A stretch of DNA of 39,888 bases from an uncultured Collinsella sp. (lineage in GTDB: Bacteria > Actinomycetota > Coriobacteriia > Coriobacteriales > Coriobacteriaceae). Within the stretch, counting starts at the first letter, position 1. Every line of letters starts with the position of its first letter. This document shows positions 23,181-32,082 of the stretch, in pieces. Made by a program: the position numbers and the translations under genes. Where the stretch lies: NCBI GenBank assembly GCA_959028445.1, contig CAUFRY010000018.1, forward strand, positions 1 through 39,888, read 5' to 3'. The notes beneath the pieces are model-generated. The model did not search any database. It was given only the letters and a program-made list of their open reading frames with translations, and was not told the origin of the DNA.

Positions 23181-24451
23181 TGAAACAGACCACGAACACC
23201 GCTGCTACCACCCTTGAGCAGGTCAATGCGATGCCGGCTGCCACATGGGGCTGGCTGAAGATGAACCAGACCAAGCTCGAGCTCTCTGACGAGCTTGCCG
23301 CCGCTCCCGCCGAGACCGTTAAGGTTGAGGGCTTGGACGAGCAATTTGCTGGCGTGGCAGACGCGTTCGACGCCGCCATGGACGCCATGGCCGAGCGCTT
23401 CCCCGAGCGCCGCGCCTCCGCGCCCGGCGATGCCGCCGACCGCGCCCGCATCACGCCCGAGACCGAGCTCGACGTGCCCGCCACCTCCGTCTACCAGGCC
23501 GGTGCCATTAAGCTGGAGGAGGAGCTCTCCCCCGCTGAGGCCTTCGAGACTGGCATGGGCGAGGCTGCCTACACCTACCTGGCCGACCACGCCACCAAGC
23601 GCGTCGTCATCGATGTGCCCGCATACAAGCACGCCACGGTTACCGTGCGTGTGAGCGGTGTCGATGCCGCCGCGGCCATCGCCGCCATCGACGTCGTCGT
23701 CCGTCCCCAGTCGACGCTCGACCTGCAGATCGCCCTGGACTCCCCCGTTGCCGGCGAGGGCGTCGTGGGATCCGTGCTGCGCGTGTGCGCCCACGAGTAC
23801 GCCACCGTCAACGTGACCTGCACGCAGACGCTCGACGATAGCTGGATCGCGCTCGACGACACCGGCCTGTTCCTGGACGAGGGCGCGCGCGTCAACGTGC
23901 AGCACACCGTCCTGGGTGCCGGCGCCAGCGCCACCGGCCTTGCCGGCGACCTGCTGGGCGATACCGCCAAGGTCACCATCGATACTGACTACCTGGGCGC
24001 CCGAGAGCAGGTGCGCGACTTTAACTACGAGCTGCGCCACCGCGGTCGCAAGACCGAGTGCGAGATCGACGCCAACGGCGTGCTGACCGGCACGTCCAAG
24101 AAGGTCTACCGCGGCACCATCGACCTCGTGCACGGTTGCAAGGGTGCAACCGGCACCGAGCGCGAGACGGTGCTTTTGGCCAACAAGGGCGTCGACAACA
24201 AGACCGTTCCCGTCATTCTCTGCGACGAGGACGACGTCGCCGGCAACCACGGAGCCACCATCGGCCACGTCCGCGACGAGCAACTGTTCTACCTCGCCTG
24301 CCGCGGCCTTGACCAAAACGCCGCCGAGGACCTGTTCGTCCGCGCCAAGCTGGAGGACGCCGCACTTTCCGCCACCGACGAGCGCACCCGCGCCGCCGTC
24401 GTCCGCCTGGGCAACAACCTGATCGACAACTTTGAAGAGGAGCTCGCATGA
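23180..24451 (+). CDS. sufD: SufD, Fe-S scaffold partner of SufB
   Basis: This 423-residue protein starts at an ATG overlapping the sufB stop by one base. The N-terminal half is variable. The C-terminal half is the SufB/SufD beta-helix, with DTDYLGAREQVRDFNYELRH, VYRGTIDLVHGCKGATGTE and the conserved His region VAGNHGATIGHVRDEQLFYLACRGL. SufD pairs with SufB in the SufBC2D complex, and the His is thought to take part in cluster assembly. The last four bases overlap sufS (ATGA). The sequence is more diverged than SufB, as is normal for this subunit. Confidence 0.93.
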   Translation: MKQTTNTAATTLEQVNAMPAATWGWLKMNQTKLELSDELAAAPAETVKVEGLDEQFAGVADAFDAAMDAMAERFPERRASAPGDAADRARITPETELDVPATSVYQAGAIKLEEELSPAEAFETGMGEAAYTYLADHATKRVVIDVPAYKHATVTVRVSGVDAAAAIAAIDVVVRPQSTLDLQIALDSPVAGEGVVGSVLRVCAHEYATVNVTCTQTLDDSWIALDDTGLFLDEGARVNVQHTVLGAGASATGLAGDLLGDTAKVTIDTDYLGAREQVRDFNYELRHRGRKTECEIDANGVLTGTSKKVYRGTIDLVHGCKGATGTERETVLLANKGVDNKTVPVILCDEDDVAGNHGATIGHVRDEQLFYLACRGLDQNAAEDLFVRAKLEDAALSATDERTRAAVVRLGNNLIDNFEEELA

Positions 24452-25773
24452 TCGACACCGAGCACGTTAAATGCGACACCTGTACCGCACCGGAGCCTAT
24501 GGAGCTCGACGCCAGCGACGAGGCCTCGCGCGGCTGGCCTACCGTCGACATCGAGACTAATCCCTACAAGGCGCAGTTCCCGCTGTTCCAGCAGCACCCC
24601 GAGATCGCCTTCCTCGATAGTGCCGCTACCGCGCAGCGTCCTGCCTGTGTGCTCGACGCCGAGCGCGACTTCTACCAGCGCATGAACGCCAACCCTCTGC
24701 GCGGCCTGTACTCGCTGTCCGTCGAGGCAACCGACGCCATCGCGAAGGTGCGCCAGCAGATCGCCGACCTCATCGGCGCTGCCCAGGCCAACGAGGTCGT
24801 CTTCACCCGCAACACGAGCGAGTCGCTCAACCTGGTCGCCAAGAGCTTTGCACCCACAGTCCTCGAGCCGGGCGACGAGGTCGTCATCACCATCATGGAG
24901 CACCACTCCAACCTGATTCCGTGGCAGCAGGTCTGCCGCGAGACCGGCGCCAAGCTCGTCTACCTCTACCCCACCAAGACCGGTCAGCTCACCACCGAGG
25001 AGGTTCTTGCCAAGGTTGGTCCCAAGACCAAGATTCTGGCCGTGGGTCAGGTCTCCAACGTGTTGGGAGTCGAGAACCCAGTCAAGAACCTCGGCAAGCT
25101 CGTGCACAAGTATGGCGGCTACCTGGTCGTCGACGGTGCGCAGTCGCTGCCGCACATGCCGGTCGATGTGGCCGACCTGGGCGCCGACTTCTTTGCCTTT
25201 AGCGCACACAAGGCTATGGGCCCCATGGGCATCGGCGTGCTGTGGGGCAAGATGGACCTGCTCAACGCCATGCCGCCCATGCTCACCGGCGGCGAGATGA
25301 TCGACTCTGTTACCGAGCAGGACGCCGTCTGGGCGCCCGTTCCCGAGAAATTCGAGGCCGGCACACAGGACGCCGCCGGCATCTTCGCCACGGGTGCGGC
25401 ACTCGACTACCTGGTCAACACGGTGGGTTACGAGAACATCCAGGCACGCGAGCAGGCACTCGTCCACTACCTGATGGGCGAGCTCATGCAGCTCGACTTT
25501 GTCCAGATCATCGGCTCCATCTATTGGGACAACCACCACGGCGTTGTGAGCTTTAACGTCCGCGGCATCCACCCGCACGACGTCGCGAGCATCATGGACA
25601 TGGACGGCGTCTGCATCCGCGCCGGTCACCACTGTGCACAGCCGCTGCTCACCTGGCTGGGCGTCGAGAACCTTGCCTGCTGCCGCGCCAGCGTGGCCTT
25701 CTACAACGACAAGGCCGACATTGACAAGTTCATCGCCGGCCTGCATCACGTTTGGAGCACGTTCAATGGGTAA
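24448..25773 (+). CDS. sufS: SufS, cysteine desulfurase
   Basis: This 441-residue protein starts at an ATG overlapping the sufD end by four bases. It is a PLP enzyme of the group II NifS class: FLDSAATAQRP, TRNTSESLNLVA, MEHHSNLIPWQ, the VDGAQSLPHM strand, the PLP lysine K255 in FSAHKAMGP, and the persulfide cysteine C396 in IRAGHHCAQPLL. It removes sulfur from cysteine and hands it to SufU. It is about 30 residues longer than typical SufS because of an N-terminal extension with a C-x2-C pair (KCDTCTAPEP), whose role is unclear. The following sufU starts inside this gene's last codons. The assignment is secure. Confidence 0.95.
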   Translation: MIDTEHVKCDTCTAPEPMELDASDEASRGWPTVDIETNPYKAQFPLFQQHPEIAFLDSAATAQRPACVLDAERDFYQRMNANPLRGLYSLSVEATDAIAKVRQQIADLIGAAQANEVVFTRNTSESLNLVAKSFAPTVLEPGDEVVITIMEHHSNLIPWQQVCRETGAKLVYLYPTKTGQLTTEEVLAKVGPKTKILAVGQVSNVLGVENPVKNLGKLVHKYGGYLVVDGAQSLPHMPVDVADLGADFFAFSAHKAMGPMGIGVLWGKMDLLNAMPPMLTGGEMIDSVTEQDAVWAPVPEKFEAGTQDAAGIFATGAALDYLVNTVGYENIQAREQALVHYLMGELMQLDFVQIIGSIYWDNHHGVVSFNVRGIHPHDVASIMDMDGVCIRAGHHCAQPLLTWLGVENLACCRASVAFYNDKADIDKFIAGLHHVWSTFNG

Positions 25774-26200
25774 TCTGTACACCTCCACCACATTTATGGA
25801 GCACAACTCGCACCCCGACTACAAGTACGAGATGGATGCTCCCACGCACGAGCACGACGGCATCAACCCCAGCTGCGGAGACGAGCTCACTCTGCAGCTG
25901 CGTGTCGAGAACAACGTGATCGAGGAGGCCTCCTTTACCGGCCACGGCTGCGCCATCAGCCAGGCCAGTGCCGACATCATGGCCGATCTCATCACCGGCG
26001 AGACCGTCGAGGAAGCTCGCCGCCTGGCGGAGCTCTTCCTCGCCATGATCCGCGGCGAGAAGCTCTCCGAGGAGGACCTGGAAGACCTGGACGAAGCCGC
26101 CCAGCTCCAGGACATCTCGCACATGCCCGCCCGCGTCAAATGCGCCGAGCTCGCCTGGCGCACCCTCGACGGCATGCTCGAGGGGCGAAATAATCAGTAG
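25766..26200 (+). CDS. sufU: SufU, zinc-dependent sulfur-transfer protein
   Basis: The product has 144 residues. The start is the ATG at 25766, overlapping the sufS stop by eight bases. An upstream in-frame start would run deep inside sufS. The family's ligands are all visible: INPSCGDEL (Cys and Asp), TGHGCAISQAS (Cys) and PARVKCAELAWRTL (Cys). SufU takes persulfide from SufS by ligand exchange at its zinc and passes it to SufB. Actinobacteria and Firmicutes use it instead of SufE. It is the last gene of the suf operon; only a weak AT hairpin (AAATC-TTAA-GATTT, then TT) at 26211-26226 follows. Confidence 0.94.
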   Translation: MGNLYTSTTFMEHNSHPDYKYEMDAPTHEHDGINPSCGDELTLQLRVENNVIEEASFTGHGCAISQASADIMADLITGETVEEARRLAELFLAMIRGEKLSEEDLEDLDEAAQLQDISHMPARVKCAELAWRTLDGMLEGRNNQ

Positions 26201-26265
26201 TACTTGTCCCAAATCTTAAGATTTTTGTTGGCCGAATCGCTTGACAAGAGTGGTTTGGCCATTTT

Positions 26266-27075
26266 CTATTCCGAGAGCTCAGTCTGTGCCTTCACCCGCG
26301 CATAAGCGCGCACGATACGAGAGACGGTACTTTTGCCAATCCCGGTATACCGCTCAATCTGGCGCACCGTAAAACCGGCATCGTGCAATCCAAAAATAAC
26401 GGTATCGCGCTGCGCAGGCGGTGCGTCTTTAACCCCATGGAGCGGAGCCCCGAGGCTCTTCGCCAACTTGTCGGCAAAGGCGTGGCGTTCCCACTCTGTC
26501 TCTTTCATATCGCGCAGCGCCGGTTCGCCGCCGTCGGGCGTCGAAAGCGAATAGGCAATAAAGCCCTCGGCAGAACCAAAAAGCTCAAGCACGCAAGAAG
26601 GATCAGAAAATCCCCTCGCGACATCGGCCGCGTCACCGTCGTAAGCGCACAAATGCTCCGGAAAGCTGCTCCAGGGATAACGCTCAATGAGACTGATGCC
26701 CGCCTCCTGCGGATCGGCGTGAACGGAGCGAATAGCCTCCATCACCTGCCAGTCGGTATCGAGCGAGCGCCGGTCAAAACGGTTCTGGAACAGATGCCCT
26801 GTGCGCCCCGTGCGTTTATTGAACCGCCGCGCGTACGTCAAAAGCAGCCGGTGCATCGCCGCGCTCATCGCGTCCTCGTAATCTGCAAGCACCAGACGCA
26901 CGTGATTGCCCATAAGGCACCAGGCGATAACCGTCACGCCCGCCTTGCGGCAGCACTCACGCATCAGCTCCAAGAACTCCCACCGGTCTTCATCGCCCTC
27001 AAAGATGAGCTGCTTGCCCGTACCGCGGGCACAGACATGGTAAAAGCCGGTAACCGTTCTCCAAACGCGCTGCAT
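26266..27075 (-). CDS. Y1-transposase (RAYT-like) domain protein with HTH tail and altered HUH motif
   Basis: The start is the ATG at 27075 with AAGGGAG 4 bases upstream. The open frame to 27288 has no better start. The product has 269 residues. The N-terminal 150 match the REP-associated tyrosine transposase (TnpA_REP/Y1) family: GFYHVCARGTGKQLIFEGDEDR, then WCLMGNHVRLVL and a candidate catalytic Tyr Y81 in LLLTYARRFNKRTGRTGHLFQNRF. The usual HUH (NHVHLL) is changed to H58-V-R60, so metal binding and nicking may be lost. The C-terminus (FGLHDAGFTVRQIERYTGIGKSTVSRIVRAYA) is a helix-turn-helix. No terminal repeats of an insertion sequence are seen around it. It could be a domesticated single-copy gene. 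The family is confident; activity is doubtful. Confidence 0.8.
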   Translation of the reverse strand: MQRVWRTVTGFYHVCARGTGKQLIFEGDEDRWEFLELMRECCRKAGVTVIAWCLMGNHVRLVLADYEDAMSAAMHRLLLTYARRFNKRTGRTGHLFQNRFDRRSLDTDWQVMEAIRSVHADPQEAGISLIERYPWSSFPEHLCAYDGDAADVARGFSDPSCVLELFGSAEGFIAYSLSTPDGGEPALRDMKETEWERHAFADKLAKSLGAPLHGVKDAPPAQRDTVIFGLHDAGFTVRQIERYTGIGKSTVSRIVRAYARVKAQTELSE

Positions 27076-27478
27076 GGCGCTCCCTTCGCCGGGATCTGCT
27101 TGCCATCCAATACAGCACGATTGAAGCGTGCCATCAAAACATTCACGCAAAACAATTCGCTCGCGCGGCCAAAGGCAGTAAACAGGCGGCGAACGGCACC
27201 GTTGCAACAGGTCAACCCCTGCAACGCTTACAAAAGCTGACCAAAAGCTTGCCCAAGACGGACCCCCTCTACGGAAGTGCACGACCACAGAATATAGAGT
27301 TAAACCGTTTCAATTGAAAGTTCCGCGCATCTCGCTACGAAAACTGAGCCGTTCGCCGAATATTCCGTGCATTTCGCGGTATTATAGGGGCTGCATGTCA
27401 TGTCCCTTTCGAAGGGTCGCCCGGCAATCGCCAGCCACGGCCCCCAGACGGGACGCCAACACGATAGAGAGGAGAGGC
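27076..27478. other. Intergenic region between the RAYT-like gene and the NifU-like gene
   Basis: These are 403 bases between divergent genes. A -10-like TATTAT at 27380-27385 lies about 95 bases before the plus-strand start, without a clear -35. The left half could encode an extension of the RAYT-like frame, but no start there has a ribosome site. I see no RNA gene. Confidence 0.4.
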
Positions 27479-28213
27479 ATGCAGTACTCACAGGAAGTGG
27501 AGAACATGTGCCCCGTTGCCAAGGGTGCATACCACGGCCCCGCACCCATCCCCGAGGAGGGCAAGTGGGTCCAGGCTAAGGAGATTTCCGACATCTCCGG
27601 TCTTACGCACGGTGTGGGTTGGTGCGCACCTCAGCAGGGCGCCTGCAAGCTCACGCTGAACGTCAAGGACGGCATCATCGAGGAGGCCCTCGTTGAGACC
27701 ATCGGCTGCTCGGGTATGACCCACTCTGCCGCCATGGCTTCCGAGATCCTTCCCGGTAAGACCATCCTCGAGGCCCTCAACACCGACCTCGTCTGCGACG
27801 CCATCAACGTTGCTATGCGCGAGATCTTCCTGCAGATCGTTTACGGCCGCAGCCAGACCGCGTTCTCCGAGGGCGGCCTGCCCGTGGGCGCCTCCCTCGA
27901 CGACCTCGGCAAGGGCCTTCGCTCTCAGGTCGGCACCATGTTCGGCACCAAGGCCAAGGGCGCTCGTTACCTCGAGCTCGCTCAGGGCTACGTCACCCGC
28001 ATGGCTCTCAACGACAAGAACGAGATCATCGCATTCGAGTTCCTGAACCTCGGCAAGTTCACCGACGCCGTCAAGGCCGGCAAGACCCCCGAGGAGGCCA
28101 TCGCTGGCGCTATGGGCCACTATGGTCAGTGGGAGAACGCTGCCAAGTACATCGACCCGCGCACCGACGAGGAGACTCACTCCGTCGCCAGCGTGTTCCC
28201 GGTTCACGAGTAG
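27479..28213 (+). CDS. NifU-like Fe-S scaffold protein paired with GGGtGRT protein
   Basis: The start is the ATG at 27479 with a GAGAGGAGAGG ribosome stretch just upstream. The frame back to 27314 is unlikely. The 244-residue product contains NifU/SufU-N-like features: GVGWCAPQQGACKLTLNVKDG, then VETIGCSGMTHSAAMASEILPGKTILEAL, where the GC..S..S and GKT blocks mirror IscU-type scaffolds, plus a later Cys in TDLVCDAIN. Databases usually name it 'iron-sulfur cluster assembly scaffold protein'. It is followed after 18 bases by the GGGtGRT gene, its constant partner. It lies one gene away from sufU, extending an Fe-S theme across 20.3-29.2 kb. Its exact job is unknown; cluster binding is inferred from the Cys pattern. 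Confidence 0.85.
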   Translation: MQYSQEVENMCPVAKGAYHGPAPIPEEGKWVQAKEISDISGLTHGVGWCAPQQGACKLTLNVKDGIIEEALVETIGCSGMTHSAAMASEILPGKTILEALNTDLVCDAINVAMREIFLQIVYGRSQTAFSEGGLPVGASLDDLGKGLRSQVGTMFGTKAKGARYLELAQGYVTRMALNDKNEIIAFEFLNLGKFTDAVKAGKTPEEAIAGAMGHYGQWENAAKYIDPRTDEETHSVASVFPVHE

Positions 28214-28231
28214 AAAGGGAGGGAAATAACT

Positions 28232-29236
28232 ATGACTGTTACGTTCGAAGGTTACGAGCGCCGCGCTGACAAGATCAACAAGTGCCTCGCCGACAACGGC
28301 ATCGCCTCCCTCGAGGAAGCTCTGCAGATCTGCACCGATAAGGGCTTCAACCCGCGTGAGATCGTCAACAACACCCAGTCCATCGCCTTCCAGAACGCCG
28401 AGTGGGCCTACACCCTCGGTTGCGCTCTCGCTGTCAAGCGTGGCGCCAAGTCCGCTTCTGAGGCTGCCGCCATCATCGGCGAGGGCATCCAGGCCTTCAC
28501 CGTTCCCGGCTCCGTCGCCGAGGACCGCAAGGTCGGTCTGGGCCACGGCAACCTGGGCGCTATGCTGCTCTCCGACGACACCGAGTGCTTCGCCTTCCTG
28601 GCCGGTCACGAGTCCTTCGCTGCCGCTGAGGGTGCTATCGGCCTGGCTCTAAACGCCAACAAGGCTCGCAAGAAGCCGCTGCGCGTCATCCTCAACGGTC
28701 TGGGCAAGGACGCTGCTCAGATCATCGCCCGCATCAACGGCTTCACCTACGTGAAGACCCAGTTCGACTACTTCACGGGCGAGCTCAAGGTCGTCGAGAC
28801 CATCCCCTACTCCGATGGTCCCCGCGCCGCCGTCAACTGCTACGGCGCCGACGACGTCCGCGAGGGCGTTGCCATCATGTGGCACGAGAACGTCGACATC
28901 TCGATCACCGGTAACTCCACCAACCCCACGCGCTTCCAGCACCCCGTCGCTGGCACCTACAAGAAGGAGCGCCTCGAGGCTGGCAAGAAGTACTTCTCCG
29001 TCGCTTCTGGTGGCGGCACTGGTCGTACCCTGCACCCGGACAACATGGGCGCCGGCCCTGCCTCTTACGGCATGACCGACACCATGGGCCGTATGCACTC
29101 CGACGCCCAGTTCGCCGGTTCTTCCTCCGTGCCTGCGCACGTTGACATGATGGGTCTCATCGGCATGGGCAACAACCCCATGGTCGGTGCCACCGTCGCC
29201 TGCGCTGTCGCCGTCGAGGAGGCCCTCAAGGCCTAA
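28232..29236 (+). CDS. GGGtGRT family protein
   Basis: This 334-residue protein starts at an ATG after AAGGGAGGG. It carries the name-giving motif GGGTGRT in ASGGGTGRTLHPDNMGAG. Other features are VGLGHGNLGAML, a FLAGHESFAAAEGA segment and a glycine/methionine-rich end (MMGLIGMGNNPMVGATVA). There is no signal peptide or clear transmembrane helix. The family is widespread in anaerobes, and its function has not been described as far as I know. It occurs next to the NifU-like scaffold, so a role in Fe-S or metal handling is a guess from context. A strong terminator follows at 29272-29304, ending the two-gene operon. Confidence 0.88.
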   Translation: MTVTFEGYERRADKINKCLADNGIASLEEALQICTDKGFNPREIVNNTQSIAFQNAEWAYTLGCALAVKRGAKSASEAAAIIGEGIQAFTVPGSVAEDRKVGLGHGNLGAMLLSDDTECFAFLAGHESFAAAEGAIGLALNANKARKKPLRVILNGLGKDAAQIIARINGFTYVKTQFDYFTGELKVVETIPYSDGPRAAVNCYGADDVREGVAIMWHENVDISITGNSTNPTRFQHPVAGTYKKERLEAGKKYFSVASGGGTGRTLHPDNMGAGPASYGMTDTMGRMHSDAQFAGSSSVPAHVDMMGLIGMGNNPMVGATVACAVAVEEALKA

Positions 29237-29271
29237 TCGCGCCCGCGCGATGCTCATATAGTTGAGCTTTG

Positions 29272-29304
29272 GAGCCGCTACCCACCCAGGTAGCGGCTCT
29301 TTTT
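29272..29304 (+). terminator. Intrinsic terminator after the GGGtGRT gene
   Basis: A perfect 11-bp stem (29272-29282 with 29289-29299), 6-base loop and TTTTT at 29300-29304, 35 bases after the stop. Confidence 0.93.
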
Positions 29305-29492
29305 GTTTGCGCTGTCGCAGGGTAGCTAATGCCGATATATCAGTTGGGGCGAAATACAAGATGTGATGAGATGGAGCGTCAGAGCGTCCATGACGCCCAC
29401 CTGCCATATTTGCCCTTTACCGATTTGCCGAGTCTTTGCGGCCCCATTGCCGATCACCCGTGCGACAATGCGCCGGACGAGAAAGGAATCCG

Positions 29493-31019
29493 ATGGAATC
29501 GACTGATGTACTGGTAATTGGATCTGGCATTGCGGGCCTTTGCGCCGCCATCGAAGCGGCACGCACGGGTGCAACCGTCACTGTGGCAAGCGCCGGCAAG
29601 ACTATGAGTGGATCGAGCTTCTTCCCCGGAACCTGGGGCCTAGGGCTTATCGGACCCGTTAACGAAGACGACGAGCAGGACCTCATCGACACCATCCTGG
29701 CCGTCGGCGGCGGCGTTGCCGACCCCGAACTCGTCCAAGCGTTCGTCCACGGCATTCCCCAAGCGATTGACTGGCTCGAGCAAGACCTGGGCGTTGAGCT
29801 CCAGCGTCCGCAAAGCGCCAAGAGTGCTCAACAAAAGCAATTTATCCCCTGCTTTGACCACAAGACGCGCATGTGGCGCGGCCTCACCCGCAAGCCCCTT
29901 GAGGACGCTCTGACGACCTGGATCGAGTCGCTCGGCATTCGCCTGCTCCCCCGCCATGAGCTTATCGACCTTGTTGAGGACACGAACGGCAGAATCACCG
30001 GAACCGTGCTCTACAACCTCACCGAAGATCGAATCGTGCCCTTTGCTACCAAAGCCACGATCATCGCAGCCGGTGGCACGGGTGGCCTGTTCGAGCGAAG
30101 CCTCACTTCCGCCGACGTGCTCAGCTCATCACAGGCCATCGCGCTGGCGCACGGCGCATCGCTTACTAATATAGAGTTCATGCAGATGATGCCCGGCTTC
30201 ATCGAGCCCAAGCGCAACCTTGTCTTTAACGAGAAGACCTGGCGCTACGTACATGTAGACCAGCCGGCAGATATTGCCGACGACAAGCTGGACGACCTGC
30301 TCGAGCAGCGCTCTGGATATGGTCCCTTCACGTCACGCTTGGCCTCCCGCGCTATCGATCTCGTCATCGATCAGGCAGGTGTCGAAGGCCTGGCACTCCA
30401 CTACGACTTCCCCCGCGAGGATGTCCCAGAGTTTGTGCAGACCTTTGCCACCTGGCTGCAAGACGAGCACGGCATCGCCCCGACTGACGAGATGCGCGTT
30501 GCGATGTATGCCCACGCCGCTAACGGCGGCATCAAGATCGATAAGACCGCGTACACGGGCGTTGAGGGTCTCTACGCTTGCGGCGAGGCGACAGGCGGCA
30601 TGCACGGAGCCGACCGCATTGGTGGCTTGTCAAGCGCCAACGGCATCGTGTTCGGGCGCATCGCAGGCGCATCGGCAGCCCTTGCAGCGCAGAAAGAGCC
30701 TAAGACAGCCCTGAAGGCGGATATCGCCCTCCCCCAGCACGGCATTGCCACAACAGATGCCGAGCGCCTGACCCGCAGCCTTAAGCACACGATGAGTACC
30801 TATTGCATGATCAACCGCACCGAAACAGGCCTATCCGAAGCACTACACGAGCTTGAGGGCTTGAAGACGGAGGCAACGACCTTGAGCACACAGAAAGCCC
30901 AGGACAGCGAAATCGCTGCCCTCGCCCGCCTTCAGTCGCAGATTCAACTAGCACAGGAAATGGTCAAAGCCATGCGCAAGCGAACCGAAAGCCTCGGATC
31001 GCACTATCGAACGGACTAA
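29493..31019 (+). CDS. FAD-dependent oxidoreductase of the fumarate reductase/L-aspartate oxidase class
   Basis: The start is the ATG at 29493 with AAAGGA 5 bases upstream, giving 508 residues. The N-terminal Rossmann motif DVLVIGSGIAGLCAAIEAARTG binds FAD. Later come the second FAD segment ATIIAAGGTGGLFERS, and near residue 370 the GEATGGMHGADRIGGLSSANGIVFG motif, which is shared with NadB and fumarate reductase flavoprotein subunits. The C-terminal helical part is also of that class. It could oxidise aspartate for NAD synthesis or act as a soluble reductase. No nadA or nadC is adjacent and no heme or membrane subunit follows, so substrate is open. It is a single gene between a terminator and a GC hairpin. 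Confidence 0.8.
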   Translation: MESTDVLVIGSGIAGLCAAIEAARTGATVTVASAGKTMSGSSFFPGTWGLGLIGPVNEDDEQDLIDTILAVGGGVADPELVQAFVHGIPQAIDWLEQDLGVELQRPQSAKSAQQKQFIPCFDHKTRMWRGLTRKPLEDALTTWIESLGIRLLPRHELIDLVEDTNGRITGTVLYNLTEDRIVPFATKATIIAAGGTGGLFERSLTSADVLSSSQAIALAHGASLTNIEFMQMMPGFIEPKRNLVFNEKTWRYVHVDQPADIADDKLDDLLEQRSGYGPFTSRLASRAIDLVIDQAGVEGLALHYDFPREDVPEFVQTFATWLQDEHGIAPTDEMRVAMYAHAANGGIKIDKTAYTGVEGLYACGEATGGMHGADRIGGLSSANGIVFGRIAGASAALAAQKEPKTALKADIALPQHGIATTDAERLTRSLKHTMSTYCMINRTETGLSEALHELEGLKTEATTLSTQKAQDSEIAALARLQSQIQLAQEMVKAMRKRTESLGSHYRTD

Positions 31020-31061
31020 ACTGGACACCTATCTAAAGCAGAACACAACCAATCGATATCC

Positions 31062-31097
31062 ATGGGCCCCGTGAGCTCGAAGCAGCACGGGGCCCAT
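31062..31097 (+). terminator. Perfect 12-bp GC-rich hairpin after the flavoprotein gene, no U-tract
   Basis: The arms 31062-31073 and 31086-31097 pair perfectly with a 12-base loop. No T-run follows on either strand, so it is probably a U-less terminator or a 3' stability element. It starts 42 bases after the stop. Confidence 0.55.
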
Positions 31098-31137
31098 TCG
31101 TGTCCGCACGACAGCGTATCCTTATTCTGAATACAGA

Positions 31138-31152
31138 GCGGGCAAAGCCCGC
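31138..31152 (+). promoter_or_regulatory. Short GCGGGC-AAA-GCCCGC hairpin in the dinD leader
   Basis: A 6-bp perfect stem with a 3-base loop lies between a TATTCT box (31123-31128) and the GAGGAG ribosome site of dinD. It may be an operator or the 5' end of the mRNA. I find no Gram-positive (GAAC-N4-GTTC) or E. coli-type LexA box here. Confidence 0.35.
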
Positions 31153-31180
31153 ATAGAAAATAGACCAGCGAGGAGGAGAT

Positions 31181-32041
31181 ATGGACAGTAGAGATATCGA
31201 GAAGTGGCGTATCGAACTTGATAGCTACGCCAATGTGGAAGACGGCGTTGAGTATTGGCTCGCACGCGATTTAATGGAACCCATGGGGTACACTCGATGG
31301 GAGAACTTCGCCGAAGTTGTTAAGAGGGCAAAAGTCTCATGCGAAACAAACAAAACTCCAGTTGATTCCCATTTTCGTGACACCACGAAAATGGTAACTG
31401 CCGGTGTCGCCGCTCGCGCGGTTAAAGACTACAAACTTACGCGCTATGCATGCTATTTAATCGCACAGAACGGAGATTCAAACAAGCCAGAGATCGCGCT
31501 CGCCCAGGCATACTTTGCCGTGCAGACGCGCCGCCAAGAGCTCATAGAGCAGCGCTTCGCAGAGATTCAGCGCTTGCAGGCGCGCCACTCGCTATCCGAT
31601 TCAGAGAAACAGCTCTCGGGTATTGCGTTCAAACGCGGCGTAGACTCCAAAGGATTCGCGATCATCAAGTCGAAGGGCGATGAAGCGTTATTCGGCGGCA
31701 GAAGCACGGCGGAAATGAAGCAGCAGCTCGGCGTACCCAAGAGCGCGGCATTGGCGGACAGGTTAGCCGATGTCCTCATCAAAGCAAAGGACCTTACGAA
31801 CTCGATGACGGCCTTCAACGCCGAGGAACACGACCTGTACGGTCTGGACCAGATCAAGCAAGAGCACGTCGAGAACAACACAAGCGTGCGTGGCAGCCTT
31901 ATCGACCGCGGAATTGTCCCCGAGAACCTACCGCCTGCCGAGGATACAAAAAAGCTCGAGCGTCGTGTGAAGGCAGACGAGAAGAAACTCAAGGAGGGTA
32001 CTGACGGTTTTACCGATCCCCAGGGTAGGCTCGATCTGTGA
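31181..32041 (+). CDS. dinD: DNA damage-inducible protein D
   Basis: This 286-residue protein starts at an ATG with GAGGAG directly upstream. The N-terminal region is a BRO-N-like segment (VEYWLARDLMEPMGYTRWENFAEVVKRAK), followed by GVAARAVKDYKLTRYACYLIAQNGD and LAQAYFAVQTRRQELIEQR, which are diagnostic of DinD. The rest (QLSGIAFKRGVDSKGFAIIKSKGDEALFGG, VRGSLIDRGIVPENLPPAED) also matches E. coli DinD along its whole length. In E. coli dinD is SOS-induced and the protein inhibits RecA-mediated strand exchange. No LexA site is seen upstream here, so the regulation may differ. DinD genes are scattered and often horizontally moved. It stands alone next to the tRNA cluster. Confidence 0.9.
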   Translation: MDSRDIEKWRIELDSYANVEDGVEYWLARDLMEPMGYTRWENFAEVVKRAKVSCETNKTPVDSHFRDTTKMVTAGVAARAVKDYKLTRYACYLIAQNGDSNKPEIALAQAYFAVQTRRQELIEQRFAEIQRLQARHSLSDSEKQLSGIAFKRGVDSKGFAIIKSKGDEALFGGRSTAEMKQQLGVPKSAALADRLADVLIKAKDLTNSMTAFNAEEHDLYGLDQIKQEHVENNTSVRGSLIDRGIVPENLPPAEDTKKLERRVKADEKKLKEGTDGFTDPQGRLDL

Positions 32042-32082
32042 AAGCGGCCGCACCCTTTCGGGTTCGACCCCATGCGAGGTTA

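Noticed and set aside
26201..26265. Strong terminator between sufU and the RAYT-like gene
   Set aside because: Only a weak AT-only palindrome with a short T-run is seen. It is not enough for a confident call.
31097..31180. SOS (LexA) box upstream of dinD
   Set aside because: Neither GAAC-N4-GTTC nor CTGT-N8-ACAG is present. CTGAATACAG has the wrong spacing.
32055..32078. T-arm-like GGGTTCGACCC after dinD that might be a tRNA remnant
   Set aside because: No acceptor, D-arm or anticodon arm can be built around it. It is likely chance or a small hairpin.
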